The notes under the pieces were generated by a model. That model ran no database searches. It saw nothing but the letters and a program-made list of their open reading frames with translations, and was not told where the DNA came from. From Mactra quadrangularis (lineage: Eukaryota > Mollusca > Bivalvia > Venerida > Mactridae): DNA of 64,000 nt. Positions within the stretch are counted from its first letter, which is position 1. Each line of letters opens with the position of its first letter. Where the stretch lies: NCBI GenBank assembly GCA_025267735.1, contig CM046296.1, positions 19,928,464 to 19,992,463 of the forward strand. Reading direction: 5' to 3'. A program made the translations under genes and the position numbers. This document shows positions 1-14,460 of this stretch, piece by piece.

Positions 1-1097
1 TCTTGATACCCACATTTCAGATCTGCTATAAAAAAGCATCAGACTTCACCTGACACAAACAATTACATAATTACATCAAGAAGTAATGTGCAATCTACAA
101 CAAGTGCATTGAAGCATATGCAAAGACACAAGTAAGTGTGAGCATGTTCTGAATAATTCACTCCAAAAGTACTTGTTTTAGTGTAAAAAGATTTAAAGTG
201 GCAACTGTAAACACAGTGCCTCGCTCAGTCTCGTCTTACTTCTCCAAGAAGAAAGTCTTTGCCTAATTACATATCGTCGTGGTCACTTGAAAATGCCGGA
301 ACTCCAAATTTCGTTTTTTGTAAGAAGCTACAGTTATTTCAGTAAATATTAATAGTTTTGATACGAATGCATATCTGCACTTAAAGATATTTATCTGATG
401 TAAAATTATGCAAAAATGAGTTTCCTTTCACTTGTATTCTTCACGGAATACTGTTTTCTTTCGTCTCCTGAAAACTTAGCTTTTTGTAGTTCTGGCATTT
501 TCAAGTGACCACGACGATATGTGACTAGGCTGACAGGTTGCGTTTGCAACCATTGAAGATATTAATTGCCATATCAAATTGATTTTTTCGGTGTCCAGTC
601 AAAATTTTCAAACCTACCTTCCGGACCAAAAAAAAAACAACTAAAGACTTGAGCGAAAACACACGAAATATTCTGTTCTTTAAACCAGTTTGGATAGTTT
701 AGTGCGAGTATTTTCCAAAATTATACATATTTTTGTTTCGCTGCCGTTTCAGCTTTATGTTACACCACCAAGAGTCATGTTTTAGTTCATATGTGCTTAC
801 AATATAAGTCCCTTGTCATAGTCAACGCATATACAAGAATACACTCTTGCACGTAATACAATGAAAATCTCATAAGACATAAAAAATGCAGTTAGTTTTG
901 GGTTGAAATTTCAAAACATGTACTTGCTCGTAAGCGCTAAACATAAAACTGATTGTGTATGTCCAAAATGTGTGTCAATGCATATGTAAATGAGCACATT
1001 AAGGTACTCAGAGGCACACAATTCACTAAATATGTAAAATAACTAGGATTCAACAGGTACTGATTAATTTTAAAGATAAAAGACTAGCTAAACTTAC
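1..1097 (-). other. start of intron 2 of the Ig-superfamily gene
   Basis: This stretch follows the 5' splice site of the Ig exon on the minus strand (GTAAGT, read from 1097 downwards). It contains the short TIR element at 261-530. I see no coding exon in the rest. The next exon of the gene should lie beyond the left edge of the window. Confidence 0.7.
261..530. mobile_element. MITE-like element with ~48-bp terminal inverted repeats
   Basis: Positions 261-308 and 483-530 are near-perfect inverted repeats, with cores such as ATATCGTCGTGGTCACTTG and its complement. They enclose about 175 bp of AT-rich sequence with no ORF. The arms differ at only a few positions, which points to a fairly young non-autonomous DNA element or fold-back element. 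I could not define a convincing target-site duplication, so the superfamily is unknown. Confidence 0.75.
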
Positions 1098-1210
1098 TTT
1101 GTGTTCACCCTTATATTTAGCATAACATGGCAATAATGCTGTTTGTCCAGCCACCACATGTATATCTTCTAGTGTGTCATTAAACATTGGTCCGTAATTA
1201 GCTGATCTTA
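1098..1210 (-). CDS. Ig-superfamily protein, exon 2 (first Ig domain, N-terminal half)
   Basis: A 113-bp internal exon on the minus strand. It is preceded by a strong acceptor (TTTTTTATTTCCAG) and followed by a perfect donor (AAA|GTAAGT). It begins with two bases that complete a split codon, then has 37 open codons. The translation runs from RSANYGPMFND through VVAGQTALLPC to YAKYKGEHK. The G-x-x-A-x-L-x-C pattern is the B-strand and first-cysteine signature of an Ig domain. The 'VVAGQTALLPC' style is seen in lachesin and DPR-type neuronal adhesion proteins, whose next residues are often VSW; the phase-0 donor here leaves room for that. The split first codon pairs exactly with the signal-peptide exon at 50637-50688. 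Acting as a cell-surface or secreted adhesion protein is inferred from the family. The second cysteine and later domains are outside the window, so the exact orthologue cannot be named. Confidence 0.85.
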
Positions 1211-1214
1211 CTGG

Positions 1215-4200
1215 AAATAAAAAATAACATGTTTAACAAGCGTTGTTTACTTACTCATTTGGGCATTCAAGGCAATATTTTTCTTGAATATGTTTGTGTG
1301 ATCGACAACACACTATGTTTGTTTTAAGATAACATAACTTTATTGAATTAAATAGACAGTATAATTTTTTATTGCCCTTATCACATTTTTACAAGTTCAG
1401 AAATTCAACAAAGATAATAATGACAAATAATACGACAATCGGATCGAGCCACAAGTTCTGTAACTTAGTTACGCCTCTTATTGCATTAAATGACAAATTA
1501 AAGAGACAAAGTGTACGTTAAGCTAACAAAGGGCTGTGTATAATAAATTTCTTAGTTTAAAAGAGTTATTCTTTCAATATGTCTTGCTCAGGAGACTCAT
1601 GAAAATATTAAAATAGTTTTATTTTCCAAAAAAAGCCAAAACATTAAATTTCGTTGCTATGGTAAACATATCATGCAAACCAATTGCTAGCATATTTTTT
1701 TTCATAATTTGCATCACAATGATTACGTGCAGCAAAATTTGCAAGTTCTGTGACATGACCTGTAAAAATACCTAAATATATTTCTAATATCCACCACTGT
1801 ACAGACGTCTCACGATACCGTGCTCATTTCTTGCCATGTTAAATTATAGTTATTGGAAATACAGCAATAAATATCCAGTTAAAAGCAAAAGACTTAAGAC
1901 GATTCTCTACGCTCGATGATTTAAGCATATTTTTTGGTCATAGACATTTTTGTCCCAACATGACTTGCTATTATCTGGTAATAACTCACTGTCTTGATAG
2001 ACCAGTATATATTATATCTATATGGACGTCAGTTTGTCTGTGATCAATTCGAGACTAATGGAAACTAGTGATTCCTTCTTCATTTTGTTAATGAACTCGA
2101 ACAATGGCTAGGATATAAATGACGAGAAGCAAAGTACTCTCACACCGGGTTTTATATATCCATACTGAAGCGTTGGCAATTTATCTAACAAAAATGTTTT
2201 ATTATCGTTCAATACAACACAATAATGATATATTGTTTGTAAATACGCACGAATTCTGTTCTCCTCTTATTAACCCAACATGCACAAATAATCCCAAAGT
2301 ATCAGATAACAAGTCAAGTCGATTTTGTAATTAACGGCAAGAAATAAAAGAAATAATCTTGGATTTTCCGTATTAGCTTTTGTGTTGCTAGATCTTATTG
2401 TTCCCTAGTCGTTCTAATCTGGTTACTGCCATCTAGATATTAGGAAAACTATGGCGCAATGAAATAAACATAAGACGGATGCGATCTGATCCACGCATGC
2501 GCTGTAAGAGCTCTGCGGGACGTAATATTGTAAGATAAGCGAATTGTCACCTCGTCGCTGTCGAGTTATTGCTAGATTTAGACTTGAGACATTAATACAA
2601 TGATGTTAGAAGCATTATTTAATAGTTTATTGTTATCTTAGATGTGTTTTCTGCTTTCATGGTCTGAATAAAACATCAGACAATGTCTGACAGCAATCAA
2701 CAAGTAGGTCCAACATGTGAATCACAAACATGACAAATACAATATATAAGTATATTGTATGTAGCTGACCGTATACATGTACAGTAACTTTACTAAAGTA
2801 ACTAGTATTGTTTGAACTCTATCAGATTTGATATTTGCCATTAACCACATTATTGTTGCTTCAGTTATCGTACGAGATGGCAAAAAGGTCTTTATGATGT
2901 TTAAATGTCATTATTTGTAAGGTACAAGCCCTGTCCAAGTATAAGTTTTAACAGTGTCGATAATTCCAGACTTGTGAAAACATTTATGTAATCTGTAGAA
3001 ATAGGTTGGCCATGGTGAACTGGTAGCGTAAGTTCTAGAAAGGCTTTAAAAGCGTTCACAACTACTTATCTTAATGCAATTTTGAAACTGATGTCCAAAT
3101 AGCTTCGACCCTTGTTCATCAAAGTCCTATTTTGTGTTCCCATATGTCATGACGTCCATTCACACGTATTGAATGTAATAATTTTATGCACTGTCCAAGA
3201 CTTTTCAGCTTAGAGTCTGTTTCAACAAACTTGTCAGTTCAAGACTTGATAAAACACTTAGCTTGGTTGTTAAAATGGGTTCCAAATACCGTTAACTATT
3301 GAAGGTCATAGACATATTTAATAAGTCGTCCATCTTTGTAGTACCATTTGCACAAATAGGTTCAGACGCTTACCTTACAGGAATAGTTATTCTTGGACAA
3401 CACTTATTGACTTGAAAGTACGTTTTTCTTAGACTTACTTTGACATTGATCGCCACCTTATTGCGCATGCGTGAAAATGCACCATTTCTTGTGAAAGTCT
3501 CATTCGCCGATTTATATTGAGGGCAGTGTGTGTGTGTTATCCCATACGCTGTTAATAGCGTCATTTTAACTTGTTTACAATGGTAGATATTTCAAATTTC
3601 CCGGACTCACCTTAATATGTTAACTATGGTCAACAACTTCTGCATAGTTAATTGTTACAATGGTAAATTCCTTAGAAGGTCAGCTCGGAAGAAGGGTATT
3701 TTTGTACTAGAACTTATCAATGCTCTTAAAATGGCCGTTTCAAATGCAAGATCTCCTGAGTGAAAATGGAATTGTTCAATTCAAAATATAGAACAATCAT
3801 CAGTCGAGCAACACATTTCCAATATTGTCCTATATAAAATTATAGATATTGAATAGTTTACGGCTGTATTTTGTTTAATAGGCTAGACCACAAAACGCAA
3901 TGGAACAATTTCCTCAATTATGGACAATTAACTAATGTAATCGACGTTAACAATGCCAAGTTACAGACGTATGTGGGCAACACTTCAACACATGTAAAAC
4001 CGTCATATTCTGATGAAAGGAAAACAATTTTGTGGCGATGTTATATGCTGGTTGAAAATATTGACAATATTTTCATGTGAACTCTTGGCTTACTCTGTAA
4101 TAAATGTTGGGTAATCCAATCGCGAAGCTGTGTGTTTAATGACAGAACAAATGTTTTTGTTGCTGGCGCATGATGATAGTCGCACAATTGGGTGCATTTA

Positions 4201-7200
4201 TGACCAAAATTGTTAAAGGTTTAAATTTTAAAATGACAAAGGCAACTGCTTTTTTGTAGCAAAGTTTAGCATTTCAAGCAACCTAGTGTCATTGAAAAAC
4301 ATAGAACATGTAGAAACATGTAACTGTTTATTTTTTGTATTTTTGCATTTTATTTTGTGCTCATGTATTGCTAGTATTGTAATTAATTTTCGCCAAGCGT
4401 GCCATTTTCCTAAATTTATATCGAGTATTGAAGACTTAAGACTTTTCTAACAGCATATCAATTGCAAAATAGAGTACATAAGCAATTTAAAAGTGTCCAG
4501 GAAAAAGCAATTTAAGTTCGAAATGTTGTTTTCTTTGTTTTACTAAACCAGTGCGAAGATGTACTGTATGGGTCATCTGATAGATGGTGATTTCTACGAC
4601 CTGTAATTTGACTCTCTTCAAGGACAGTGAAAAGATCGACTGACGACTGAGATATTCTGATAGTTCTGTTCTATAACTAGAAAAATGTTTAAACCCGATT
4701 AATAGCGCCATTCCTAATATTTTTCAAAAGTACAGTCATTCATGGCCAGGTTAAAAGTTAAAACCCGTCCATCTTATTTAAGCAAACACATGAAAACACA
4801 CAGACACACCACCAGATAATACCACAATTTGACCAAATAATTCAGGACAAACATGCCCCCTATCAATCAGCATAAAATGAATTACAGTTGTTTTTTTGTT
4901 AATGTTAAATGCCAAAGTCGACCAAAATCTAAATTTATAGAAGAGATGAATCAACAGTAATCTTTCCTATTTAGAGTAATGTGATACAAGCTCCTCGTTT
5001 TCTCAATGACGTAGAATTAGTTTTATTATATTCCCATCGAAATTGCAACCCTTCTCCATTAAAATTTGAAGCACAACAAGAAATTATTGCACAAAACAGA
5101 AACAAATTAACTTTTCCATTTCCAAGCTACAACACTTATCCCAGCTTACAACAAGATAAATTTAATTTGAAAATCTATTTTGTGCACATTAATAACAGCA
5201 TACAGCATCGTTGAACATTCGGGTTAATTGTTTTCCATCAATAAAGACAATACACTTATCAAGTATTGAAGGAGAAAGGTGGTAACAGCGATACCAACTA
5301 GTATTTTATTGCTTTTTTGTTTCTCATATTTGCGGAACCTGTTGGGGAGATTCAAAAGGGGTCTTGGCACCTTAAAACTCAGTTTTCAACTGTTGAAATG
5401 AACCCAAAATTACGTAGAATGACTGAATCCTTTTTTCAATGCAATTTTTCGAACGATTTTAGGACATTCGATTTAGTATAGGCCTCTAGGAATTTCATTT
5501 CAAACTTGCAACCTATTCTAATTATGGTGACCTTTTCTTGGGACCAACTTTGGTGGACCCGCCCCTGTACAACATATAACTGATACTCACTCAGTTGTTA
5601 AGCAACGTAAGTTGGGACCAAAGTATTTACAAAACATCTCAAGTCAAAAACCAAGATTTGTACTTGAATTTAATTAAATAATTTAATAGATAAATCCCTC
5701 CTGCATGATAAAGCTTTCTGTAAACCATGTTATACATTAGGAAAATCTCTTTGAGATTGTGAAACATAAATATACAGACATGTATAGCTTTTAGTAGAAA
5801 CCTTATATATGGTGTGATATGTTTGTTAGGAGTATAAAGCTATTGGTGATATGGTTTACCACATCAACTAGAAACTATATATTTATTTGTCTTACATTCT
5901 AATGGCCACAACATAAAGTTTTGTAAATATGATTAATAATTTATTTCACACAGTTGTGTGTGATTAAAAAATCTATTTCTGCTACGTTGATTTGTTCACA
6001 TTGGCTAGTAATAGTAAATATAGATATGTACAAATATCTTAACTATTTACTTGTTTCACTTTGAAACTTTTGGTATGTATATTTCACCAATAAAACCGCT
6101 TGGCAAATAAATAGTGAGAGCTTATTTCTTTTGAAAGAAAGGGGAGCATGTTTCGTTATTTTGGAAATACGACACTACGGAATAGCAACTTTTATATATT
6201 CTACTGTTTCAATCAGATATATTTATTAAATATCATATTCACGAACATTCACGCTTTTTAACGAATTTGTCCGATCTAAGAATAACTTTTAAGTCTTATA
6301 TATAAGTTATATAAGAGTAGGTTTAGTTTTCATCATTTGTTTTTTAGGAAACGGTGTAACAATATGGAAATCAGGATAGTTTTTTTGGCAGTATTGCAAC
6401 ATATGAAGTAAATAGCACATAGAAAACAATTTTGTAGATTTTTTTTCTTCCTGATCACATATTTTATTAAAATTCACAAATTGTCTATTGTTGTTCTTGT
6501 ACAATCAATCATGGCTTATAGACCAATACTTTCTCTCTCTATATATATATCCTTTCTCTCAGATAGCCTGGGATAAGCTATGAAATATAAGTTACAATGC
6601 TCGTGTTGCTGTAATAATTTTGTGTATCGTCCATCCTAACGCATCTTTTTTGCGAATCATTAAGCTAGAATTTTCCTAAGGCCAATTTACAGTCATTCAT
6701 ATATTTCAAAACCATGATACAATGATTTTGCATAGATTTAAGACATAAACCAACATTATTTTGTAAAATTATTGATAAAATCTTGTAAAAAAGGAAATGG
6801 TTCTCTTTACTGTAATATGAAAAATGTAATTTTTAATTTGACCATACAAAATAATATTTAATAAAATTTAAAAGTCAGATAGGTGAAAACATTAGAAATA
6901 CAAAATGTATATACAATATGATACCAATTTTCTGAGAAATTTTCTGTGGTCATAAACATATTTAGTAGTTGAAAATTTCACCATAAACAGCTTAAAAACA
7001 CCTTAGAGTATTGATCAATGTAATTTGCAAGAAACCAAGTTTAAATTACTTGCTTGATATACATGTGTTTATCTTACTTTTCTTGATACATTGATCACAT
7101 ACTCTAAACGGTTCTTTACAGTTCTCAACTTTTATTAGGCTTATTTTATTACATAAATAAAAAACGTGACGTAACCGGTGTGAGAAGTTTGGATTGGTCA

Positions 7201-8003
7201 ATGTGGAAGTTTGCTCCATTTGTGACATAATATTTTCTAACAACACTTATATAGTGACACATTTATACATTTATACTAAAGTATAATTGGGTTTATCTGC
7301 TAAAGAATTATATGTAATAAACTGTTGTTATGAACATCAAACCATTGACGTAATTTAATTGAAAACTATATCATGTATATACAAAAAGACATTAATAAGC
7401 CGACTGAAATGAAAGACAGCACGATAATACACGCGTTTTAGACAGAAAATGTCATGTCCTCATCATGTCAATAGTACAAGAAATAAACATGTCAACATAG
7501 CGACATTTTATTCAATTTCCTGGTAAATTATAGTTAGTAAAGTTTCTATCAAAGTGGACATTACACCATTTTATGATCCAATGAGGTAATATTTGGATAG
7601 TGTTAGATACTTGATATGTCCATTTCAATGATTTGTATTGAATAAACATGAGTAGTATTGACATTCATCGGACATTAGACATTTAGAGAGTATGTCCAGG
7701 AAGACAGTGTAGAAACACTTGTGACGGTTGATATATAACATTGACGTGAAGTTACTTCCAAGTTCCTGGTTGTTTTTAAATGTAAGCTCTTAAAATAGAC
7801 GATGAATTTACACCACGAGTATGTAATGTGGAATGATGTTATAAGCGAATAAAATGAATGGCTTTTATTTTATTACAGGACAAATCATTAACAAATCAAA
7901 ATATTTCTGTCCTACATCGCAAAACATCATTAGACACTAGCGCTGCCCATATTTGTATTGTAGAATAATACATTAAGTAATTTGTTTTTCTTTTTTATTG
8001 CAG
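1215..8003. other. intronic AT-rich sequence without recognised genes
   Basis: ORFs here are short and have no recognisable domains. Three CATGCGC-type motifs near NRF-1 sites occur (2493-2502, 3461-3474 and, further on, 8681-8694). A GTAAGT donor-like site on the minus strand at 3433-3438 follows the second motif. No repeat family was recognised by eye. Confidence 0.5.
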
Positions 8004-8089
8004 GTTCAAGTTACTATGGTAAAATAGCATGTGCATGGGGTTACATTCCTTTGCTGTTAAAAGAATTAAAAGAAAGAAGTCGTAATTAA
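8004..8089 (+). CDS. possible terminal coding exon, unknown product
   Basis: A good polypyrimidine tract and acceptor (TTTTTCTTTTTTATTGCAG) ends at 8003. It is followed by 27 open codons and TAA at 8087-8089. The reading starts SSYYGKIACAWGYIP and ends KELKERSRN. Residue composition is more protein-like than the surrounding intron, but no family was recognised. A second acceptor-like site at 7876-7878 also opens a 29-codon stretch ending in TAA at 7966-7968. This would be an antisense gene inside the Ig-gene intron, and the acceptor may be fortuitous. Confidence 0.25.
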
Positions 8090-10033
8090 TGATTTCATCG
8101 AAGTTAATAAGGTAAACTTTGTCTTTTTAACGTTTAATATGAAAATACATTGACATTTGACCCTCTCTTCCAAATCATCTAAACCTTGCTATCAAACAAG
8201 CATTACAATAACTTTAGTAAATGAGTTTATTTGGACAACACATAATAATAACTTAACTAAATTAATATGTCAAAAGTATTGTGGGTGAAAATGCCATTTA
8301 ATTTTAAATGACAAAATCATACATAAACTCTCAAAAAACAAACATACAATATATACTCACAATATAAAATAATGTAAAATGATTATGCAAAATTGAGATA
8401 AACTATAATTATTTATATTATAAATTCATTATGATAAACAAAGGGATAAACTCGGCTACATGCATGAAATTGCGATCCCACTCTACTACATGTATATCAA
8501 ATGAATTAATGCTATTAATTACAGAGAAACTGTACAACCAGCTAAGCGTCTTTTAAATGATCGCTTCAAATGACGATTCTTTAAAGAAAATGGAACAAAT
8601 CTATTTTGAAATCAATTAATGAACTTAAATATTATCAGACAAACTTACCCTCGGGAATTTTTGTCTTTTCGATATTCTGACGTGCGCATGTGCAATGATG
8701 CAGCACGAGACGTTAACAAGACAGACAACAATTAAACTTGATAACGAGTCCACCGAGGCAAGTATTTAAAACAACAACAACAAAAATGCCGACAATATTA
8801 AATAAAGTTCCTTGTGTATAAAACCGCTGACGTAATTGTCGCAGATACAACACGTTTATGGTTTTATATAAGACATAAATGGATGTTATTTTGTTAAATA
8901 AAATAACAGTTAATAATGACAATTTAAGTTAAAGCCACCCACTGACCAGGGAAGGAAACACCATTTAAGAACATGTATCACGAGAACAATTCAGTCTAGT
9001 TATCCTACTTTAGATTCTATAACAATGTGCAATGAGATCATGATGTTATAATACTGATATCAAATGTAAAACACGTCTTTCAAATATGTTACCTTGTTGA
9101 CACAGAAACAAGGGAGTCGATAGGAAGTTTGGACTTCGACTAAATAATTAAGGTAAATGTGCCACGTAATCCTCTTTCTGGGTAATACGAATTACAAACA
9201 AGTTCTACTGGTAGGTGTTAAGGGGAGAGCCATGTTTCATAACGAGATATACTTTGTCAGAAAATCTGAATTAGGATCTATTTATTCAGAATGCATAAAG
9301 ATCAAAGTATTGTTGAAAGATATTTTTTTCTCAAATGTCTGAGTGGGTCTTTGTATACAGTGCCATATCAGCTGAAAAAGTCAATGAACGCAACTATTCT
9401 TGTATAAAAAAAACGAAAATCTGTTTGAAATAGAAAACCCAACTTAGGACTTACTCTTTAAAGTGAAACGTGACACTTAAGTATTCAATTGTTCCTTTCC
9501 ACATTAAAGACAAAAGTTGATTAAGAGTCGGATGTTATTTTTTTAATATAACAATTTGATTAATGTATACATTGATGACCCAGCACCATAATAGTCTAGC
9601 TACGTAAAGATAAAGAAGGAAGTATGTAAGTCTCACACCAACCATCAATGTATATAGCACTTCCTAACAAACATCAAACCTTACAAATGAAAATTAACAC
9701 TTTATAGTTTATGGCTTTCTACAAATACACATGTATGCTTTATTAAAACTTGTATAGACAAAACAACGGTTCTTATTTCCATAAAATTATCCACTAAAAA
9801 GTCTAGTTTATCTATATTTGTAATTCATATTCCTGAAGAATAATGACCTCTGACTTGGTGTAAGTTACATTCCTTTGAAATGTAAGTGTTGATTCCTTTA
9901 GTTTTAATATAAAATTTGACCTCAGTTTTCTAAGATTTTTTTGTCTATATTGACGGTGTTTCTTTTGAAATTTTAAGAGCTTCCTACATGTCATAGCTAA
10001 AGTTGCTTTTGATTCTAGAAGCAGTCACTGTTT
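8090..10033. other. intronic sequence, nothing recognised besides the site at 8649-8694
   Basis: AT-rich sequence. Short ORFs near 8713-8922 and 9157-9342 have no domain, acceptor/donor context or codon signal to support them. Confidence 0.5.
8649..8694 (-). promoter_or_regulatory. possible alternative non-coding first exon end with NRF-1-like motif
   Basis: On the minus strand, a GC-containing stretch with TGCACATGCGCACG (8681-8694) is followed within about 32 bp by a strong donor (GAGG|GTAAGT; exon end at 8649). NRF-1-like sites are typical of start-site regions in animals, so an alternative 5' exon of the Ig gene is conceivable. A single donor and motif are weak evidence. Confidence 0.2.
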
Positions 10034-10156
10034 CCCTTGTGGAAGGGTAGGTGAGTACTGGTTATAGACAAAGGAAAACTAGGGTAGGTGCGCTGGACGC
10101 CGTAAAATGACCTAAATTGTGTTGAATACGGCGTTAACTCCAATAAATAAGAAAAT
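10034..10156 (+). mobile_element. SINE family B, 5'-truncated copy
   Basis: This matches, on the plus strand, the 3' half of the SINE seen full-length at 62764-63032 (minus) and again at 32466-32625 (minus). Shared blocks are GGAAGGGTAGGTGAGTACTG, GTGCGCTGGACGCCGTAAAA, TGTGTTGAATACGGCGTTAA and a tail of CTCCAATAAATAA. The tRNA-like head is absent, consistent with 5' truncation during target-primed insertion. Confidence 0.8.
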
Positions 10157-13100
10157 AATAACTGTTTCTCTTTGCTCTTCGATTTACAGAGACGCAAGTT
10201 TTTGTAAATTCGGAACTACAGAACAAGGAGACATCGGACCAGCAAGTCCGGTGCAATAACCAAACAATTTGTCAAGTCAAGTTTTTCTTGCCATTTTTTC
10301 TAAGAGTAATATTATACAAAAATCTTTACAAGCGGCTGTGAAATTTCAAACCCAATATGAATATTTCATTGATTCAATTCAGAAAGTCATTCTCTGAAGG
10401 GAATTCATGGCGTAATGCTACATAATAGTCTTAAATTTGAAGTTTAAAAGACATTGTTTAATCTGGACTCATTTTTTTTCAATTATTGGAGTTAAATATA
10501 TTTTTGTTATTAATTTTTTTATAAATTAGGGTAAAATATTCGATTGAGTTGAGAACTCCAAGGCTTGTCGTACCAATCAATGCAATCCATGAGAGGAACT
10601 CTGTTTACTTTGATGTTTTAATGATATTTAAGATTACATTCATCAATCACATAATCGTTGGTTTATTCCCAGTTCACATGTACCTATAGATCTCATTACC
10701 ACAAAATAGACCTAAAAAGATGTAATCCAAAATCTAGCTTTAAAAGAACTAACCTTGTTTTCATTTAACAAAACCCTAAGGACTAGAAAAAACGATGTCT
10801 TAAAAATGCTACAGTCAGTTTTTGTTTAATCAAAATAAAACTAAATGAAACTTGTGAGGGTTAAAACTGTTTTTAACGCAAACAGATTTTGTTTAAATCA
10901 AATTAAAAACGACAATCGATAGTTTAGATTAATTCAGAACATCAAAAAAAATCTAATGGGGATTTAGAATTTTTTATTTGAAGAAGACAAATTGGCACTC
11001 TGAGATTAAGGTGTTAACTGAATGGAGAGACAGAGAGCGGAGATTTGTCACACTTGTGAATGATTTGTCCTTTTACATAAAGGATTGTATCATTTTTAAA
11101 ATTGTTCTCTTCTTAATCACCACACCTTGCAATCAAACAAGTATCACAATAACCTCAGTTTGTGAGTTTATTTGTGTTACACGTAATTATAAATTAAACA
11201 AGTAATAAGCCACAAGTATTGTGAGTGAAAATGTAATTAAATTGATTTATTAAATGACTTAATTTTTTATTATAACAATATAAGTAATCAACAAGTTAAA
11301 GTATAGTAACCGCTAATATTATCATTGTGTGAAATATTAGTTAAAGTTATTTTAAAAACATGGTGTTCTGAAAACGCAACCCAATGCTACCAAGTACAAA
11401 CCCTAGCAAAGTATTTAAGTGAAATATTTGCGAAAACCTAATTTATGTTTCATTTTTGTTGTTGTTTCTTCCTAAATTTATTGATACGTAAACTAGGCAA
11501 CGGGAAATAGTGTAAGCGCTCCACAAAATATCAGATGTTCATAGTACAATATTTTTTTTGTTTTCTCAGAATTGAAGCGAGCCTTTGGAACCACGTATCA
11601 GGTTATGCAAAACTAAGAACTAAAATTGACTGCTTACCAATGTCACATAATAAAAGAAACAACAAAATAAAGTTGTAGATTTTAACATACTTAAGACTCA
11701 GTAAGCAAAACAGCGATTGTACTAGATCATTGAAATTTTAAACCTTGGTAACTTTTAACTTGTGCAAACTAATCTGAAACTGATTGATAAATTACATTTT
11801 AGTTACTCCAAATGGACAAACTGTTTTTCATGAATGCAAATTAAATTGTAATTGTATCCAATGCCTCATATCTTTTTGCAGACGTTATAATCAGCGGAAA
11901 GCTGTATCTCTCTCTAAAATAGCAGGACAACAAAATAACAAATATCATTCGCTAAAAAAGCTAATTTAACTATGTGACATTAGTCAAGCGTAATCGTTTT
12001 ATTTGCCTTCTAAAAAAAGAGAGATACTTTAATTGGTTTCTGATCGCGCAAATGTAAAACAATAACTTACAGACTTGTTATGCGATTTTAAAAAGAGTCA
12101 ACTAAATTTGTATTAAATTTTACTGGCCTCAAATTTTAAAGTTTAATGCTTAAAGAAAGAGTTTCTTCGGCGATTTAATGCACATGGTAAACCATTAAAG
12201 AAAATATAAAATATTCTACAACAGAAAACTTCTGGTGTTTATCGAGTATGTTTCTTGACCGTCTATAAAATGGATATTTTTTATAGAAATCTTACGAAAG
12301 AAATCGTCGTACGTGAAAGACATACAACATGCACATGTTCGTTCTCCTTATCACTAAATGGCTTCGAATAATCATAAAAAATCATTGAACCTTTTGTTAA
12401 GCCTTATCGTTGTATATTTACATTATCCTAACCGCTTCTGCTAATCTTATTACGCTGCTTTACATTGCATTCGCCATGATATTAATTACTTTTGGTGTTG
12501 GTATGCCGAAAACCCAACCAACAATATGCTAATATTAAGATATATATTTACGACGATGCTAATCGTAGGTTTGTAAACTTGTCTCCAAGATCATAGAGTT
12601 TGGTAAATAAACTAAATGAATGAACTAAATATATCTTACATTTAAAAATATTTGATTTGCTGATGAATAACGTGTGTCTCCAATGATAACTGGATTGAAA
12701 CCTTAGCAAATCAAACTTTAAGTAAGACACGAACATTTTTTTCAAATATTTAAGATGGGAAATGAATCCGCCAAAACAAACATCACTAGTAGTTTAAATA
12801 CAAATTCTGTCTTTTCACTAAATTAAGATTTTATTAAGATTGTTAAGCATGGTTGTGAACATAACGGTGAAATATGGCAAAACTGTATCCCTGACGGAAT
12901 TGTTCCGTTATGTTCAACAATTAACATAATGTACCACGAACTCTGTTCTCTGGTTCCCTTTAACAAATCAATCGAGGCATTGTTAATTATTCAAGAAAAC
13001 CTCTCGGTGAGTTTTTGACGGTGATCGAACCCACTCGGAGTAGGCTATCCATGCAATGATAACAAAAAGTTCTTCAATTCGTTTTAAGTACATATGCTCT

Positions 13101-14460
13101 CCGTGCAACATCATTGCATCCATACACGACAATGCTCACGACACTTCACTTGAGTCGTTTATTGTTCATATCTTTCTTTTTTTGAAAATTTTGACCGGAC
13201 GCTTAAAATAGAATCTTTTTGACATTGCTCAACTTTATGATAACACAGTAAAACCAAAATATATGAACAGATTTCTCTAGTGTAAAGTTTATTCTAAATG
13301 GGCAAAACAAAAACTTTTATTTTCAATTATTTCATAGGCACTTAAAGTCACTTTCATATTACATAGTGTTATTTTAACATTTCCTTAATCCTGTAGCATT
13401 TACGTACCGTATAAAACTGGGATATGTCATCTAAATACCGGGATCTCTTATTGTGTCATTTTAAAACACGGATTTTACCCGCGCGACATTTTGCTATAAT
13501 AGGATTTTGATTCTATATTAATTACATATGACTGGTGTATGAGTTTCTCGAACAATCCCAAAAGGATTTAACTAAAAACGTATTTTCTACCTAATGTGAT
13601 ATTGTCACTCAATAAATGCTTAAGGTTGTAAACATATTCACAAATAATGTCTGTTCTGACAAAGACAGTACTTGGTATTGTGCCAACCAAAAGTTTGGAG
13701 ACATTGTCGTTTTGTAGGCCTACTATATAGCTTTTATAGTAAGATTTGCTTTATTTTCTTCCTGTTATGGTTCTAATTATAATTGAGACAACCAACAAAA
13801 GTAGCACACAATCTTGCTATGTACCGTCACCTTGATGCGCAAGGCTACTCACGGCCCACGACTGTCTGCACGTACGGGTCCGTAACAAGTCACGATTTTA
13901 TGGGACTGAGGCATAATAGAGTTACATTGAACATGGTTTTGAATATTTTAGGATGTCAGATGCTTAATCTTTTAAATGTGATGCATTCATGAAATTTGTT
14001 ATTATTTAATCGCTAGACATACTAAATATATAAAAAATAATGGTTTACAAAATTAATAACTGAACTTGATGAATTTTGGTTATTTTCCTTTGTCTCCAAA
14101 CTTTTGGTGGCCTCTGTAGAATCTGTTTTGTCGAGAAAAGCAAAATGTTTACTCTCAATAGTATAAGAAATAAGAAAAGTTAAGTAAAATATGAAGTAAT
14201 CCTCGAGGGCTGACATTAAGAGCAAACAAAACCTTTAAATTCATATTATATGTCAATGATTCTTATTGTAAATGCATTTTGTAAAGTATTCAATTCTAAG
14301 TTATGATTTGTTAAAGACTTAACTTTATAAAACTTACCACTAAACATTATTAATAAAATTAAATATAAATATTACAGTACGTACGAATGAATTTAACAAT
14401 CTATTTGTTTGACGTTATACGTATAACCATAGATGTGTGTGGTAGGGGTATAATATGGCA
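10157..14460. other. intronic sequence without recognised genes
   Basis: Mostly unique-looking AT-rich DNA. A short inverted repeat (GAACATAACGG / CCGTTATGTTC) spans about 12856-12915. A slightly GC-richer patch lies at 13800-13890, but its ORF has no recognisable domain. Confidence 0.45.
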
